DNA from: Bacteroidota bacterium
GTDB taxonomy: Bacteria > Bacteroidota > Bacteroidia > JACCXN01
DNA length: 6,697 bases
Assembly (NCBI GenBank): GCA_013696965.1
Contig: JACCXN010000011.1
Coordinates: forward strand, 1-6,697
Direction: 5' to 3'
The notes below the pieces were generated by a model that ran no database searches, was not told the DNA's origin, and was given only the letters and a program-made list of their open reading frames with translations. A program made the position numbers and the translations under genes. Positions 1 through 6,409 of the stretch are shown here, piece by piece. Every line of letters begins with the position of its first letter. Within the stretch, counting starts at the first letter, position 1.

Positions 1-22
1 AGACAGATTTTTTTCAATGGAA

Positions 23-1141
23 TCAAATTGTTTCTCCTGTTGCTTGCTTTGTCATAAATTTCATTAATCCGGGAATTCCAGATAGACTTTTCATTAATAA
101 TTTATTAAAATTTTTGTTTTCTATAAAAAGGAGGTTTTGTAAAAATATTCCCTTTCTGATCCTGTGTAACAGATATCGGGAGATGTGTTTTCTATTATTA
201 TTCAACAACATTTCCCTGGTTTTGTTCATGCAGAAAAATTCAAGCACTTCCTTGTGCAAATCTTTTGCAGAACGAAAAGCCAGGCTCATTCCATTGCCTG
301 TTAAAGGAGGAATAAAACCAGCTGCATCACCAATCTGTAAATATTCTTTTTCAGTGGAATTGTTTATATCAAAATAAAGGTTCGCAGTTATTGTGTTTTT
401 TGAAAATTGTTTGTATTCAAGGCGTTTCTTTAAGTATGGGTTTTTCATTAAAACAGCATGCTCATAAGCTATAATGTCTCCTTTAAAGGGTTTGATGTCA
501 GAAGCTTTAGCAAGATAACACAGGCAATACTTGTTATCTTCTATTTTGGATATCCCACAATAACCGCCCCTGAAAGTGTGAATTTCAATGGTATCATCAA
601 CAGGCCCTTTATCTATGTGATATTTTACCCCTATATATTTTTCCTGCTGTATGTTCGGTATGTTATCCAATCCGGAAATTCTGCCATAGGCTCCCACTAC
701 AAGCTTTGCCTTTTCCTTTTTTTGCAGGTGTGTGGCCACTAAATACTCATCTTCCTGGTAAGCTATTTCTGTAACTTTGTGCCCTGTTAATAGCTTCACA
801 CCGTTTTCAACAGCAATTTCTGCCAGTAAATTATCCAGCTTATACCGGCTGAGGCCAAATCCCCCTTTATCTAATTTGCAAGTAGCTTTTGAACCATTAT
901 GTGAGGTTAACACAAAATTGTTTATCCGTGGTAAATCCATAGTTTCTAAGGGCACCCCCAGTTGCAAAAGGAAATCGAAGGATTCCATACTGATATATTC
1001 GCCACAAACTTTGTGTTTAGGATATTGACCTTTTTCTATCACCAGTACGGACAAACCACTTTTGGCAGACAAAATAGCAAAAGATAATCCCGCCACTCCT
1101 CCTCCGGTTATAATGATGTCCCATATTTTGTTGTTACTCAT
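23..1141 (-). CDS. FAD-dependent oxidoreductase, geranylgeranyl-reductase/aromatic-hydroxylase superfamily
   Basis: A 372-residue soluble flavoprotein, about the usual length for this superfamily. Visible motifs are the N-terminal dinucleotide fold GGGVAG (residues 13-18) with the ribose-binding acidic residue E36, a CGE motif at 46-48 typical of geranylgeranyl-reductase-like proteins, GAYGRIS at 150-156 in the place of the usual DG motif, and the second FAD motif GDAAGFIPPLTGNG at 271-284. The family either hydroxylates aromatic rings or hydrogenates isoprenoid chains. In this operon the substrate is inferred to be the polyketide ring or its prenyl tail. The segment RGGYCGIS (191-198) sits where reductases usually carry a Y-x-W-x-F-P substrate motif, and that motif is absent, so ring hydroxylation is at least as likely as chain reduction. 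The ATG overlaps the end of the methyltransferase gene by 8 nt, with AGGA 3 nt before it. It is the last operon gene seen. Family assignment is firm; the reaction is not. Confidence 0.88.
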   Translation of the reverse strand: MSNNKIWDIIITGGGVAGLSFAILSAKSGLSVLVIEKGQYPKHKVCGEYISMESFDFLLQLGVPLETMDLPRINNFVLTSHNGSKATCKLDKGGFGLSRYKLDNLLAEIAVENGVKLLTGHKVTEIAYQEDEYLVATHLQKKEKAKLVVGAYGRISGLDNIPNIQQEKYIGVKYHIDKGPVDDTIEIHTFRGGYCGISKIEDNKYCLCYLAKASDIKPFKGDIIAYEHAVLMKNPYLKKRLEYKQFSKNTITANLYFDINNSTEKEYLQIGDAAGFIPPLTGNGMSLAFRSAKDLHKEVLEFFCMNKTREMLLNNNRKHISRYLLHRIRKGIFLQNLLFIENKNFNKLLMKSLSGIPGLMKFMTKQATGETI

Positions 1142-1847
1142 TGTTCCTGATGCTTATTAAATACCGGAATGCCCACTTCCATTCCAGTGAATAGTTCTTT
1201 ATACCTGCATTTTTAAGTAAGGCTTCTAATTCATTTCGTTTGAATCCTCTTAACACAGACAAAGGCGCATCATTTTTGGTAAACCTTGATTTAGAAAATA
1301 ATTGGGTTGGGATTTTGATGCCGTAATAAGCTATTGGCGAACGGACCAAATCATTGATTACTCCACCGATAGTGGCGTTTGATTTAATATCTGCGAAAAA
1401 TCCTGTAATTTCATGATCTGTTAAATGATGGCAAAAAAGACTGGCAATGATTAAATCTGGCTTATTTCCTGCGGAAAACCAGTCACGGTAATCACAGGTT
1501 TCAAAGTTTACTTTTTCGCACAACCCGGGATGCGTTTTTTTAGCATATTCAGCAGCTTCAGGGAGCAAATCCACTCCCGTTAAACGAATAGGAAAAGGCA
1601 ATTTTTCTGCGTGGTCCAAAAGGTATTGAAGCATATCACCGGCACCAAAACCAATATCCACAATATGGACTTCCCTTGTTTCATTAGCCAGCATCTTCTT
1701 AATTGCAGAGAACACCAGGGAAGGCCCGCCTGTGAGTTTGTTGATCAATTCGAGTTCTTTTAAATTGATGAATAAATCTTCTTTGAGCTCATTGGGTAAA
1801 TCCATCAACTCGGATTCACCGGAGCGCCTGTTAAATCTATTCCCCAT
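1134..1847 (-). CDS. SAM-dependent methyltransferase (class I)
   Basis: A 237-residue Rossmann-fold methyltransferase. Motif I is VDIGFGAGD (residues 63-71), the ribose-binding acidic residue is D93 in GVDLLP, and the adenine-contact position is probably D119 in CDYRDW. SLFCHHLTD (136-144) fills the motif IV region, and GGVINDLVRSP (161-171) follows. The N-terminus has a SGESELMDLP stretch (9-18) ahead of a helical region ending in INKLTGG. There is no signal peptide or membrane span, so it is cytosolic. It lies 1 nt after the polyketide synthase stop codon and overlaps the FAD gene, so the likely substrate is the polyketide product, by O- or C-methylation. This differs from the membrane isoprenylcysteine-type methyltransferases that, as I recall, accompany many alkylpyrone and alkylresorcinol synthases. 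The start is supported by AAGGA 6 nt upstream. The fold is certain; acceptor and methylated atom are unknown. Confidence 0.88.
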   Translation of the reverse strand: MGNRFNRRSGESELMDLPNELKEDLFINLKELELINKLTGGPSLVFSAIKKMLANETREVHIVDIGFGAGDMLQYLLDHAEKLPFPIRLTGVDLLPEAAEYAKKTHPGLCEKVNFETCDYRDWFSAGNKPDLIIASLFCHHLTDHEITGFFADIKSNATIGGVINDLVRSPIAYYGIKIPTQLFSKSRFTKNDAPLSVLRGFKRNELEALLKNAGIKNYSLEWKWAFRYLISIRNNE

Positions 1848-1848
1848 T

Positions 1849-2943
1849 TTAATTCCTTGTTATTTTAAACAACCCACTTTCAACGGTAAGTCCCGGCCCA
1901 AAGGCTGCTGAATACAGCCATTCTCCCTGTTTGACTGAATCTGGTTTTTCGAGAAACTTTTGTAAAACAAATAGTATTGTAGCCGAAGACATGTTGCCAT
2001 AGTTTTGTAATATTTCATAGCTTTCAGCAAGTTTGTCCCGCGGCAAAATCAAAGCACGTTCAAAAGCTTTTAAAATGTTTTTACCTCCCGGATGAATGGC
2101 ATAGTAAGCAATGTCCTCCTTCAATAATCCGTTTCGGGATATAAAATCATTAAATGCTTTGGCAATATGATTTTCTATATGTCCCGGAACATCTCGGCTA
2201 AGTATCATTTCAAAACCATTGTTACCTATATTCCATCCCATATCATTTTTCCCTTCCGGTATAAGTAAGGAATCGAATGAATAGCAGGATAAATAACTTT
2301 CCGCAACAGGTGCATCATTCCTTACTATACAAGCTGCCGCTCCGTCAGAAAATAAATAAGTGGACAGAATATTGTCTTCGGATATGTCTTTTCTGAAATG
2401 TAGTGAACACAGCTCCACGCACACAAGAAGTACTTTAGCGGATGGTTCCGATTTACAAATCAAATCTGCTAAACGTAAGCCGTGAAACGCGGCATAACAA
2501 CCCATAAAATTGACGGTAAATCTTTTTACATTGTAATTCAATTCCAGTTTTTCCAGCAACAATGTTTCCAGGCCCGGAGCTGAAAACCCCGTGCAACTTA
2601 CCGTAATGATATGAGTAATATCCTGCTTTTGCAGGCCTGCTTTCGATATAGCCTCTTCTGAAACAGCGAAACCCAGTCGCGCAGATTCTTTCTCATAAAT
2701 CCTCATTCTCTCTGCTGTTCCCGGCTGCATATTTTCAGGCTTATACAACGCAGGGCTTTTACAGCCGGGTTGAAAATCCGGTATAACCGAATTTTTTACG
2801 CGGATTGAATCATCTTTTAGAAGAGCTTTATATTTTCTTATTACCATTTTGTCCTCGTATATTGAATCCAGGTAATCTTTCATTTGAAAATGATTCACAG
2901 GGAATTCACCACATAAAGCAGATATGGCTGTGATATTACTCAT
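1849..2943 (-). CDS. Type III polyketide synthase (chalcone/stilbene synthase family)
   Basis: A 364-residue homodimer-type ketosynthase, a normal length for bacterial type III synthases. The catalytic triad is complete: Cys149 in NFMGCYAAFHG, His284 in AIHPGG, and Asn317 in YGNMSSATI. Other family marks are SCTGFSAPG (116-124), FSDGAAA (198-204), GKNDMGWNIG (231-240) and the C-terminal AAFGPGLTVES (346-356), equivalent to the GFGPG loop of plant chalcone synthase. The family loads an acyl starter, in bacteria often a fatty acyl-CoA or ACP, extends it with malonyl-CoA and cyclises it to a resorcinol, phloroglucinol or pyrone. Starter length and ring type cannot be read from the sequence. The ATG overlaps the prenyltransferase stop as ATGA, so translation is probably coupled. 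Methyltransferase and flavoprotein genes follow directly, and I infer that they tailor its product. This is the core biosynthetic gene of the cluster. Confidence 0.95.
   Translation of the reverse strand: MSNITAISALCGEFPVNHFQMKDYLDSIYEDKMVIRKYKALLKDDSIRVKNSVIPDFQPGCKSPALYKPENMQPGTAERMRIYEKESARLGFAVSEEAISKAGLQKQDITHIITVSCTGFSAPGLETLLLEKLELNYNVKRFTVNFMGCYAAFHGLRLADLICKSEPSAKVLLVCVELCSLHFRKDISEDNILSTYLFSDGAAACIVRNDAPVAESYLSCYSFDSLLIPEGKNDMGWNIGNNGFEMILSRDVPGHIENHIAKAFNDFISRNGLLKEDIAYYAIHPGGKNILKAFERALILPRDKLAESYEILQNYGNMSSATILFVLQKFLEKPDSVKQGEWLYSAAFGPGLTVESGLFKITRN
1854..1858 (-). promoter_or_regulatory. Ribosome binding site of the methyltransferase gene
   Basis: AAGGA on the minus strand lies 6 nt before the methyltransferase ATG and inside the last codons of the polyketide synthase gene. 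It is the clearest Shine-Dalgarno sequence in the window and fixes the 1845-1847 start. Most other genes here lack one, as is common in Bacteroidota. Confidence 0.6.
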
Positions 2944-3869
2944 GGCAGTAAAAAGGATTTAAAAATGAGAAGAAGAAAAAAGACATTCACTGCAAAGGCT
3001 CCTGTTTTGTTCATGCCCATGGTATGCTCATAATCGGCATACTTTTCATTTGAAAAAGTTTTATTCATCCATCTTGTGAAATAGACAACAACCGGAAATA
3101 ATAAAAGAATAAACAAGATGGTATTAGCAATGCTGCCCTGAAATAAAAACAGTTGCAGGCTCATCAGAACACCCAAAAGCGCGAATAATATTGCCGAAAA
3201 AACAAAAGTACCCTTGATGCCAAGCAATAAACTCAGGGTTTTTACCCCATCTTTTTTATCTTGCCTGTGCTGGTATATCTGTGTTAAAGGGTAGCCTGCG
3301 CCAATTAATAAAAAACTTATCAGCAGGCTCATTATATATCCCTGTTTCCATACTAATTCGTTATTAACAGACAAAAAAACAATCATATAAATCACCGGCC
3401 CCTGGAACACGGCAACAGTTAAAAAACCAATGACCGGGTGTTTTTTCAGGCGGATACCGCGGTAACTGTAAGCTCTTGAGGCAAGAATATAGAATAAAAC
3501 AAGGGTAGCAATAACTGTATTCAAAAAAAAGTAAGTGATAACCAGAGCCAAAACATCCACAAAAAATGAAACCCAAAACATAATCCCGGGTACTTCGGGT
3601 GGCACTTTGAGGCCTCCTATGCTGGCTTTGTCATTATCCATATAGCTGTTGTAACCATTACTGGAAGGGTAAACGAGAAAGTGTAAAACAAGGAAGATTA
3701 TAAGGCCATTCACAACATTTATGCTTTCCGCCTGGCTTAACGCAAAAAGAAAAACCGGAAGCAGGAAGATGCTGAACGGAAACCGCAGGTGGCTAATAAT
3801 GTTTTTTAAGTCCTTGCTCATGGTATAAATGAAAAAAGCAAACCCGGCATCAATTGTTTTCGCCAACAC
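2940..3869 (-). CDS. UbiA-family membrane prenyltransferase
   Basis: An intramembrane prenyltransferase with about eight or nine hydrophobic helices. UbiA enzymes move a polyprenyl group from its diphosphate to an aromatic or other acceptor, with Mg2+ held by two Asp-rich motifs. The first is N74-SYM-D78-N-D80, an NxxxDxD spacing rather than the usual NxxxDxxxD. The second is the QDKKDGVKTL stretch (about 204-213), followed by SLLLG. I infer that the acceptor is the product of the adjacent polyketide synthase. The stated frame opens with GTG at 3867-3869 (309 aa). An ATG at 3819-3821 (codon 17) would give 293 aa starting MSKDLKN, just before the first helix, and is the likelier start. No Shine-Dalgarno is seen at either. 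Its end overlaps the synthase start by 4 nt. The gap behind the YceI gene is the only sizeable one in the operon. A quinone, heme or chlorophyll-type role is possible but fits the neighbours less well. Confidence 0.87.
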   Translation of the reverse strand: MLAKTIDAGFAFFIYTMSKDLKNIISHLRFPFSIFLLPVFLFALSQAESINVVNGLIIFLVLHFLVYPSSNGYNSYMDNDKASIGGLKVPPEVPGIMFWVSFFVDVLALVITYFFLNTVIATLVLFYILASRAYSYRGIRLKKHPVIGFLTVAVFQGPVIYMIVFLSVNNELVWKQGYIMSLLISFLLIGAGYPLTQIYQHRQDKKDGVKTLSLLLGIKGTFVFSAILFALLGVLMSLQLFLFQGSIANTILFILLLFPVVVYFTRWMNKTFSNEKYADYEHTMGMNKTGAFAVNVFFLLLIFKSFLLP

Positions 3870-3899
3870 CGGGTCATTTAAATCAAAACAAATTTAAGC

Positions 3900-4442
3900 T
3901 TATTTTATAATTTTCAAATCAATATCTACTTCATCTGCCAGCATCCAGCTTTTGCCACCTACGCCATAATCTCTCCTGTTCAGCTTCAGGCTGGACGAAT
4001 AAATTGTTTTACCGCCTGATTCTGCTATGACTACTTCCAAAACTATTTTTTTGGTGGTGTTTTTGATTGTCAGGTTCCCGCTTACACGAAGTTTGCTAGA
4101 ACTAACGCCTTCAACGTCAGTAGAAATAAATTTAATAACCGGATATTTCACTGCATCAAAATATTCCTCTTTTTGCAGATCATTATCTCTCATTTTGATA
4201 CCGGTATTGATGGATGATACTTTTATAATTCCGTTGAATTTACTTTTTCCGGGGTTATTTTTATCATAATGGATATCCGCTACAAAAGATTCAAAAAGCC
4301 CTTCAACTGTAATTCCGGCATTTTTTATTTTGAATTTTATATAAGAACTATCATCCTCCTGATTGGATAATGTAAAGCCAAGCAGGGCAGGGATCAGCAA
4401 AATGACAACAAGCAGCCCAATTGCGTTTAATTTATTATTCAT
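3900..4442 (-). CDS. YceI-family periplasmic lipid-binding protein
   Basis: A 180-residue exported protein of the YceI family, an eight-stranded lipocalin-like barrel; characterised members bind polyisoprenoid chains or quinone-like lipids. Residues 1 to about 25 form a signal peptide with a long hydrophobic core. Family hallmarks are SSINTGIKMRDNDLQ (76-90) leading into EEYFDAVKYPVIKF (92-105), then LTIKNTTKKI (124-133), and a C-terminal LNRRDYGVGG (154-163) with WMLADEVDIDL (166-176). It is probably periplasmic. The hydrophobic start lacks a clear lipobox, so I do not call it a lipoprotein. Its ATG overlaps the upstream barrel-protein gene by 8 nt, and the prenyltransferase follows. The placement suggests that it carries or shields a prenylated product of the operon. 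That role is inference from family and neighbours; YceI proteins are also common as stand-alone stress or acid-response genes. Confidence 0.92.
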   Translation of the reverse strand: MNNKLNAIGLLVVILLIPALLGFTLSNQEDDSSYIKFKIKNAGITVEGLFESFVADIHYDKNNPGKSKFNGIIKVSSINTGIKMRDNDLQKEEYFDAVKYPVIKFISTDVEGVSSSKLRVSGNLTIKNTTKKIVLEVVIAESGGKTIYSSSLKLNRRDYGVGGKSWMLADEVDIDLKIIK

Positions 4443-5142
4443 TCCCGGTAAAAGGATTAAATGAAATGCCTAGGAAAAACATTATAGCCTTATACCTGAA
4501 CCTGTCGTTGTTATTGGTAAGCTTTACACTGGTTGTGTATTCTGAGAAAGTCATATCCATTCCGCCTCTTAACCATAGCTTTTCTGATATTGCATAAGCA
4601 ATAAAAAACTCTGATTTAAGGTATCCAATGTCATTATCACCAACAAGCAATAAATTGAATGGTGTTGGCCTTGCAGATGGGTTAACAGGAAAATTTCCAG
4701 TATTTTCAGAAGAAATGAATGTGGTGGAGCTTTCCGAACCAAAACCAAGACCTATTGCGTCAATATTAAACCCGGCTTTTAATTTGGGTGTAAACAGGTA
4801 TTCGATATGTATGGAAGCACTCAATCCCATTGCAAGCGGGGAATTTACAATAAGCGTATCAATGGTTGATTCATCGGATGCAAGTTTGGCAGGGGCTGTA
4901 GTATAGGTTAAATTGGAGCCACTAAATCCGGAAAATCGCAGGCCATAACCCAATCGTATTTTTTTTCCATTGAATAGTCCATGAGTTCTATTCCAGGAAA
5001 GCGCGCCAGAATAAATTCCATCGCCTGCGCCAATGGCCAGGCCAAAAGCCTGTGTGGTTTTTGGAATCTCGTTTTCCTGAGCTTTTAACGAAATTGCACC
5101 AATGCAAAGGAGAGTGATTAATGTGTATTTTATTTTTTTCAT
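4435..5142 (-). CDS. Secreted protein, probable outer-membrane beta-barrel, function unknown
   Basis: A 235-residue protein not assigned to a named family. A signal peptide runs over residues 1 to about 22, with hydrophobic TLITLLCIGAISL and probable cleavage after KAQ. The mature part alternates short glycine- and aromatic-rich strands (AFGLAIGAGDGIYSG 32-46, IRLGYGLRFSGFSG 62-75, LKAGFNIDAIGLGFG 121-135, LRGGMDMTFSEY 191-202) with polar serine/threonine loops. It ends in an amphipathic strand, FFLGISFNPF (222-231). This pattern fits a small porin-like barrel of eight to ten strands. As first gene of the operon, immediately before the YceI gene and overlapping it by 8 nt, it may be the outer-membrane end of a lipid transport or storage route. 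The ATG at 5140-5142 gives a proper signal peptide; no Shine-Dalgarno is visible. Export is well supported, the barrel fold moderately, the function not at all. Confidence 0.8.
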   Translation of the reverse strand: MKKIKYTLITLLCIGAISLKAQENEIPKTTQAFGLAIGAGDGIYSGALSWNRTHGLFNGKKIRLGYGLRFSGFSGSNLTYTTAPAKLASDESTIDTLIVNSPLAMGLSASIHIEYLFTPKLKAGFNIDAIGLGFGSESSTTFISSENTGNFPVNPSARPTPFNLLLVGDNDIGYLKSEFFIAYAISEKLWLRGGMDMTFSEYTTSVKLTNNNDRFRYKAIMFFLGISFNPFTGNE

Positions 5143-5180
5143 ACAGGTTTAATTTAAATAAGTTAAACTGATTAGACGAA

Positions 5181-5199
5181 GTCAGGAATGATTCCTGAC
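5181..5199. repeat. 19-bp palindrome in the operon leader
   Basis: Perfect 9-bp arms, GTCAGGAAT and ATTCCTGAC, around a single G. It lies 38 nt before the first operon gene and inside its predicted leader. As RNA it would form a 7-bp stem with a 5-nt loop. It is A-rich, not T-rich, on the plus-strand downstream side, and no T-run follows it on the minus strand, so it is not an intrinsic terminator. It could be a repressor operator or a leader hairpin affecting translation. Confidence 0.6.
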
Positions 5200-5281
5200 A
5201 AAAAAGAATTATTAAAGTTTTATTTTTTAATTTGAACATCTTTCCATTCCACTAAAATTAACCATAAATCAAATTGAAAAA

Positions 5282-5297
5282 TGTCATAAATATGACA
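5282..5297. repeat. 16-bp inverted repeat, candidate operator
   Basis: TGTCATA and TATGACA, perfect 7-bp arms separated by AA. The symmetry, length and spacing resemble the binding site of a dimeric helix-turn-helix regulator. It lies 140 nt before the first operon gene and about 100 nt inside the predicted transcript, so it would act as a roadblock site, or belong to a nearer promoter that I could not find. No regulator gene is in the window and I cannot assign a family. Confidence 0.5.
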
Positions 5298-5394
5298 GAA
5301 ATTAGCTGCCAGAAACACCATCTGTGAAAATTTGTGCCAGCTCTCTGGTAAAATAAACAATGTATAAGACAGGGATGATTAATTTATACAATTT

Positions 5395-5427
5395 CAAATA
5401 TAGATAATGTTTTTACTCCTTTTCAAA
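5395..5427 (-). promoter_or_regulatory. Predicted Bacteroidota-type promoter of the six-gene operon
   Basis: On the minus strand TTTG (5424-5427) is followed after 21 nt by TATATTTG (5395-5402), an exact match to the TAnnTTTG -7 consensus of the phylum, with spacing in the accepted range. It points at the operon and would give a leader of roughly 245 nt containing both palindromes. The length of that leader is the main reason for doubt. Confidence 0.5.
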
Positions 5428-5642
5428 ACATGAAAGCAAAGCTGTCGGGGAATCAAGCTATTTTTCATTGGCTTTAATTGGATCAGTCAAATAATCTCTT
5501 ACCCCCTCACTTTCACTTATAGTAATTGGTCTGATATATGTTTTAATCCTGATAAATACCTACTAAAAACCTATTTTTTCCATATCGTCAAATTATGGAA
5601 AATTTGCATAATCAGATTTGAAACTTGTCAGGTATTTGGTTT

Positions 5643-5676
5643 TTTGCCGACTTAGTTAATATAAGTTGTATTTTTG
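5643..5676 (+). promoter_or_regulatory. Predicted Bacteroidota-type promoter of the secreted-protein gene
   Basis: TTTG (5643-5646) and TATTTTTG (5669-5676), 22 nt apart, fit the phylum's TTTG/TAnnTTTG promoter. It lies about 110 nt before the ATG at 5789, the only plus-strand gene downstream. The region is T-rich, so a chance match is possible. Confidence 0.45.
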
Positions 5677-5788
5677 AGTAATTAACAGTTAAACCATTTT
5701 GTTATGAAATAGCCATAAGCAGAAATCGGAGCTTACCAACCGAAAATGAATATGGCGTATTCCATCAGACCTTTAAAATTATATACTG

Positions 5789-6391
5789 ATGAAAAATTTA
5801 AAAACCCTGCTGCATTCAGTTTTTCTTATTTTCTTTCTGGTTCCAGGTTTTGCAAATGCACAAAACAGTGAAGCCCTTGCAAGATTCATTGTTTCAGAAA
5901 GTGAAAATTCATTCCTTATTTCCTGGACTATAAAAGCAGGGTTTAGTTGCTCGGATGTGGTGGTGGAACATTCTTCGGATGGCATAAACTATAATCCTGT
6001 TTACAGGTATCCGGGGATTTGTGGAGTTATTGGAAGTGACGAAACTTACAGCTTTATTCATAAAGTTCCGAAGAACGGAGCTAATTATTATAAAATGGAC
6101 CTGGGATATTCAGGAAATTCTGAACCCTTGTCTGTCAATTTTGTGGATACAAGAAAAGATGGTTTTGTAATTTATCCAATGCCAATCCAGGACCATTCAA
6201 CAATTGCCTTCACTTCCGGATCCTATGCTTTTTCTCTGATGATAATCAACCATTCGGGGAAAGTTGTTTATAGGGAAGATAATATCAGGGGCTCAGAATT
6301 TCCTTTAGGTAAACTTGGCCTGGAAAAGGGGATTTATCACTTTACCCTTGCAAACGGCAATGTTTCCTATTCAGGCACTTTTATTAGGTAA
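5789..6391 (+). CDS. Small secreted protein with type IX (Por) C-terminal sorting domain
   Basis: A 200-residue exported protein in three parts. Residues 1 to about 25 are a signal peptide (hydrophobic VFLIFFLVPGFANA, cleavage near ANAQ). Residues about 28-118 form one beta-sandwich module with the pattern SWTIKAG...VVVEHSSDG...YSFIHKVPKNGANYYKMDL, seen ahead of sorting domains in many Bacteroidota surface proteins. Residues about 127-200 are a type A sorting domain: VIYPMPIQDHSTI, IINHSGKVVY, LGLEKGIYHFTL and the terminal GTFIR. Such proteins cross the outer membrane by the type IX system, and the domain is usually removed. With no catalytic module between signal and sorting parts, the cargo is only the single sandwich, so function is unknown; adhesion or surface structure is possible. 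The ATG at 5789-5791 is chosen because it opens directly into the signal peptide. It is divergent from the biosynthetic operon, so a shared role is not implied. Confidence 0.85.
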   Translation: MKNLKTLLHSVFLIFFLVPGFANAQNSEALARFIVSESENSFLISWTIKAGFSCSDVVVEHSSDGINYNPVYRYPGICGVIGSDETYSFIHKVPKNGANYYKMDLGYSGNSEPLSVNFVDTRKDGFVIYPMPIQDHSTIAFTSGSYAFSLMIINHSGKVVYREDNIRGSEFPLGKLGLEKGIYHFTLANGNVSYSGTFIR

Positions 6392-6409
6392 TAAATTACA
6401 ATAAAAATT

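Larger units (their letters stand above)
5143..5788. other. Divergent intergenic region (646 bp)
   Basis: AT-rich DNA between the minus-strand operon and the plus-strand secreted-protein gene. Besides the two promoters and two inverted repeats listed separately, it holds a weaker repeat, CAAATT-6 nt-AATTTG, near 5589-5606. It also holds an 8-bp pair, AAATACCT at 5554-5561 and AGGTATTT at 5630-5637, which could pair around it. I see no convincing gene, tRNA or intrinsic terminator. The long stretch from about 5430 to 5640, upstream of both promoters, is otherwise featureless. Confidence 0.7.

Noticed and set aside
1849-2943. Reading the synthase as a FabH/KASIII fatty acid enzyme
   Set aside because: The Cys-His-Asn triad is shared, but the MGCYAAFHG context, DMGW-IG segment and C-terminal FGPGLTVE loop are type III polyketide synthase marks.
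3364-3576. 70-residue Cys-rich minus-strand frame inside the prenyltransferase gene
   Set aside because: Shadow of the conserved membrane protein frame; its composition is explained by the overlapping codons.
4628-4906. 92-residue plus-strand frame opposite the barrel-protein gene
   Set aside because: Antisense shadow with no signal peptide, motif or upstream promoter; likewise the plus-strand frames at 114-377, 458-742, 777-1028 and 4027-4269.
5181-5205. Palindrome plus A-run read as an intrinsic terminator
   Set aside because: Neither strand has a T-run after the stem in the direction of transcription, so it is kept only as a leader hairpin or operator candidate.
4988-5239. 83-residue minus-strand open frame overlapping the start of the barrel-protein gene
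   Set aside because: It runs in another frame through the signal-peptide region of a well-supported gene and has no family features.
5430-5640. Possible non-coding RNA from several weak inverted repeats
   Set aside because: Arms are only 5-8 bp and AT-rich, without a matching promoter and terminator pair.
5779-5985. 68-residue minus-strand frame opposite the type IX-secreted protein
   Set aside because: It is antisense to a coding sequence with a clear signal peptide and shows no recognisable features.
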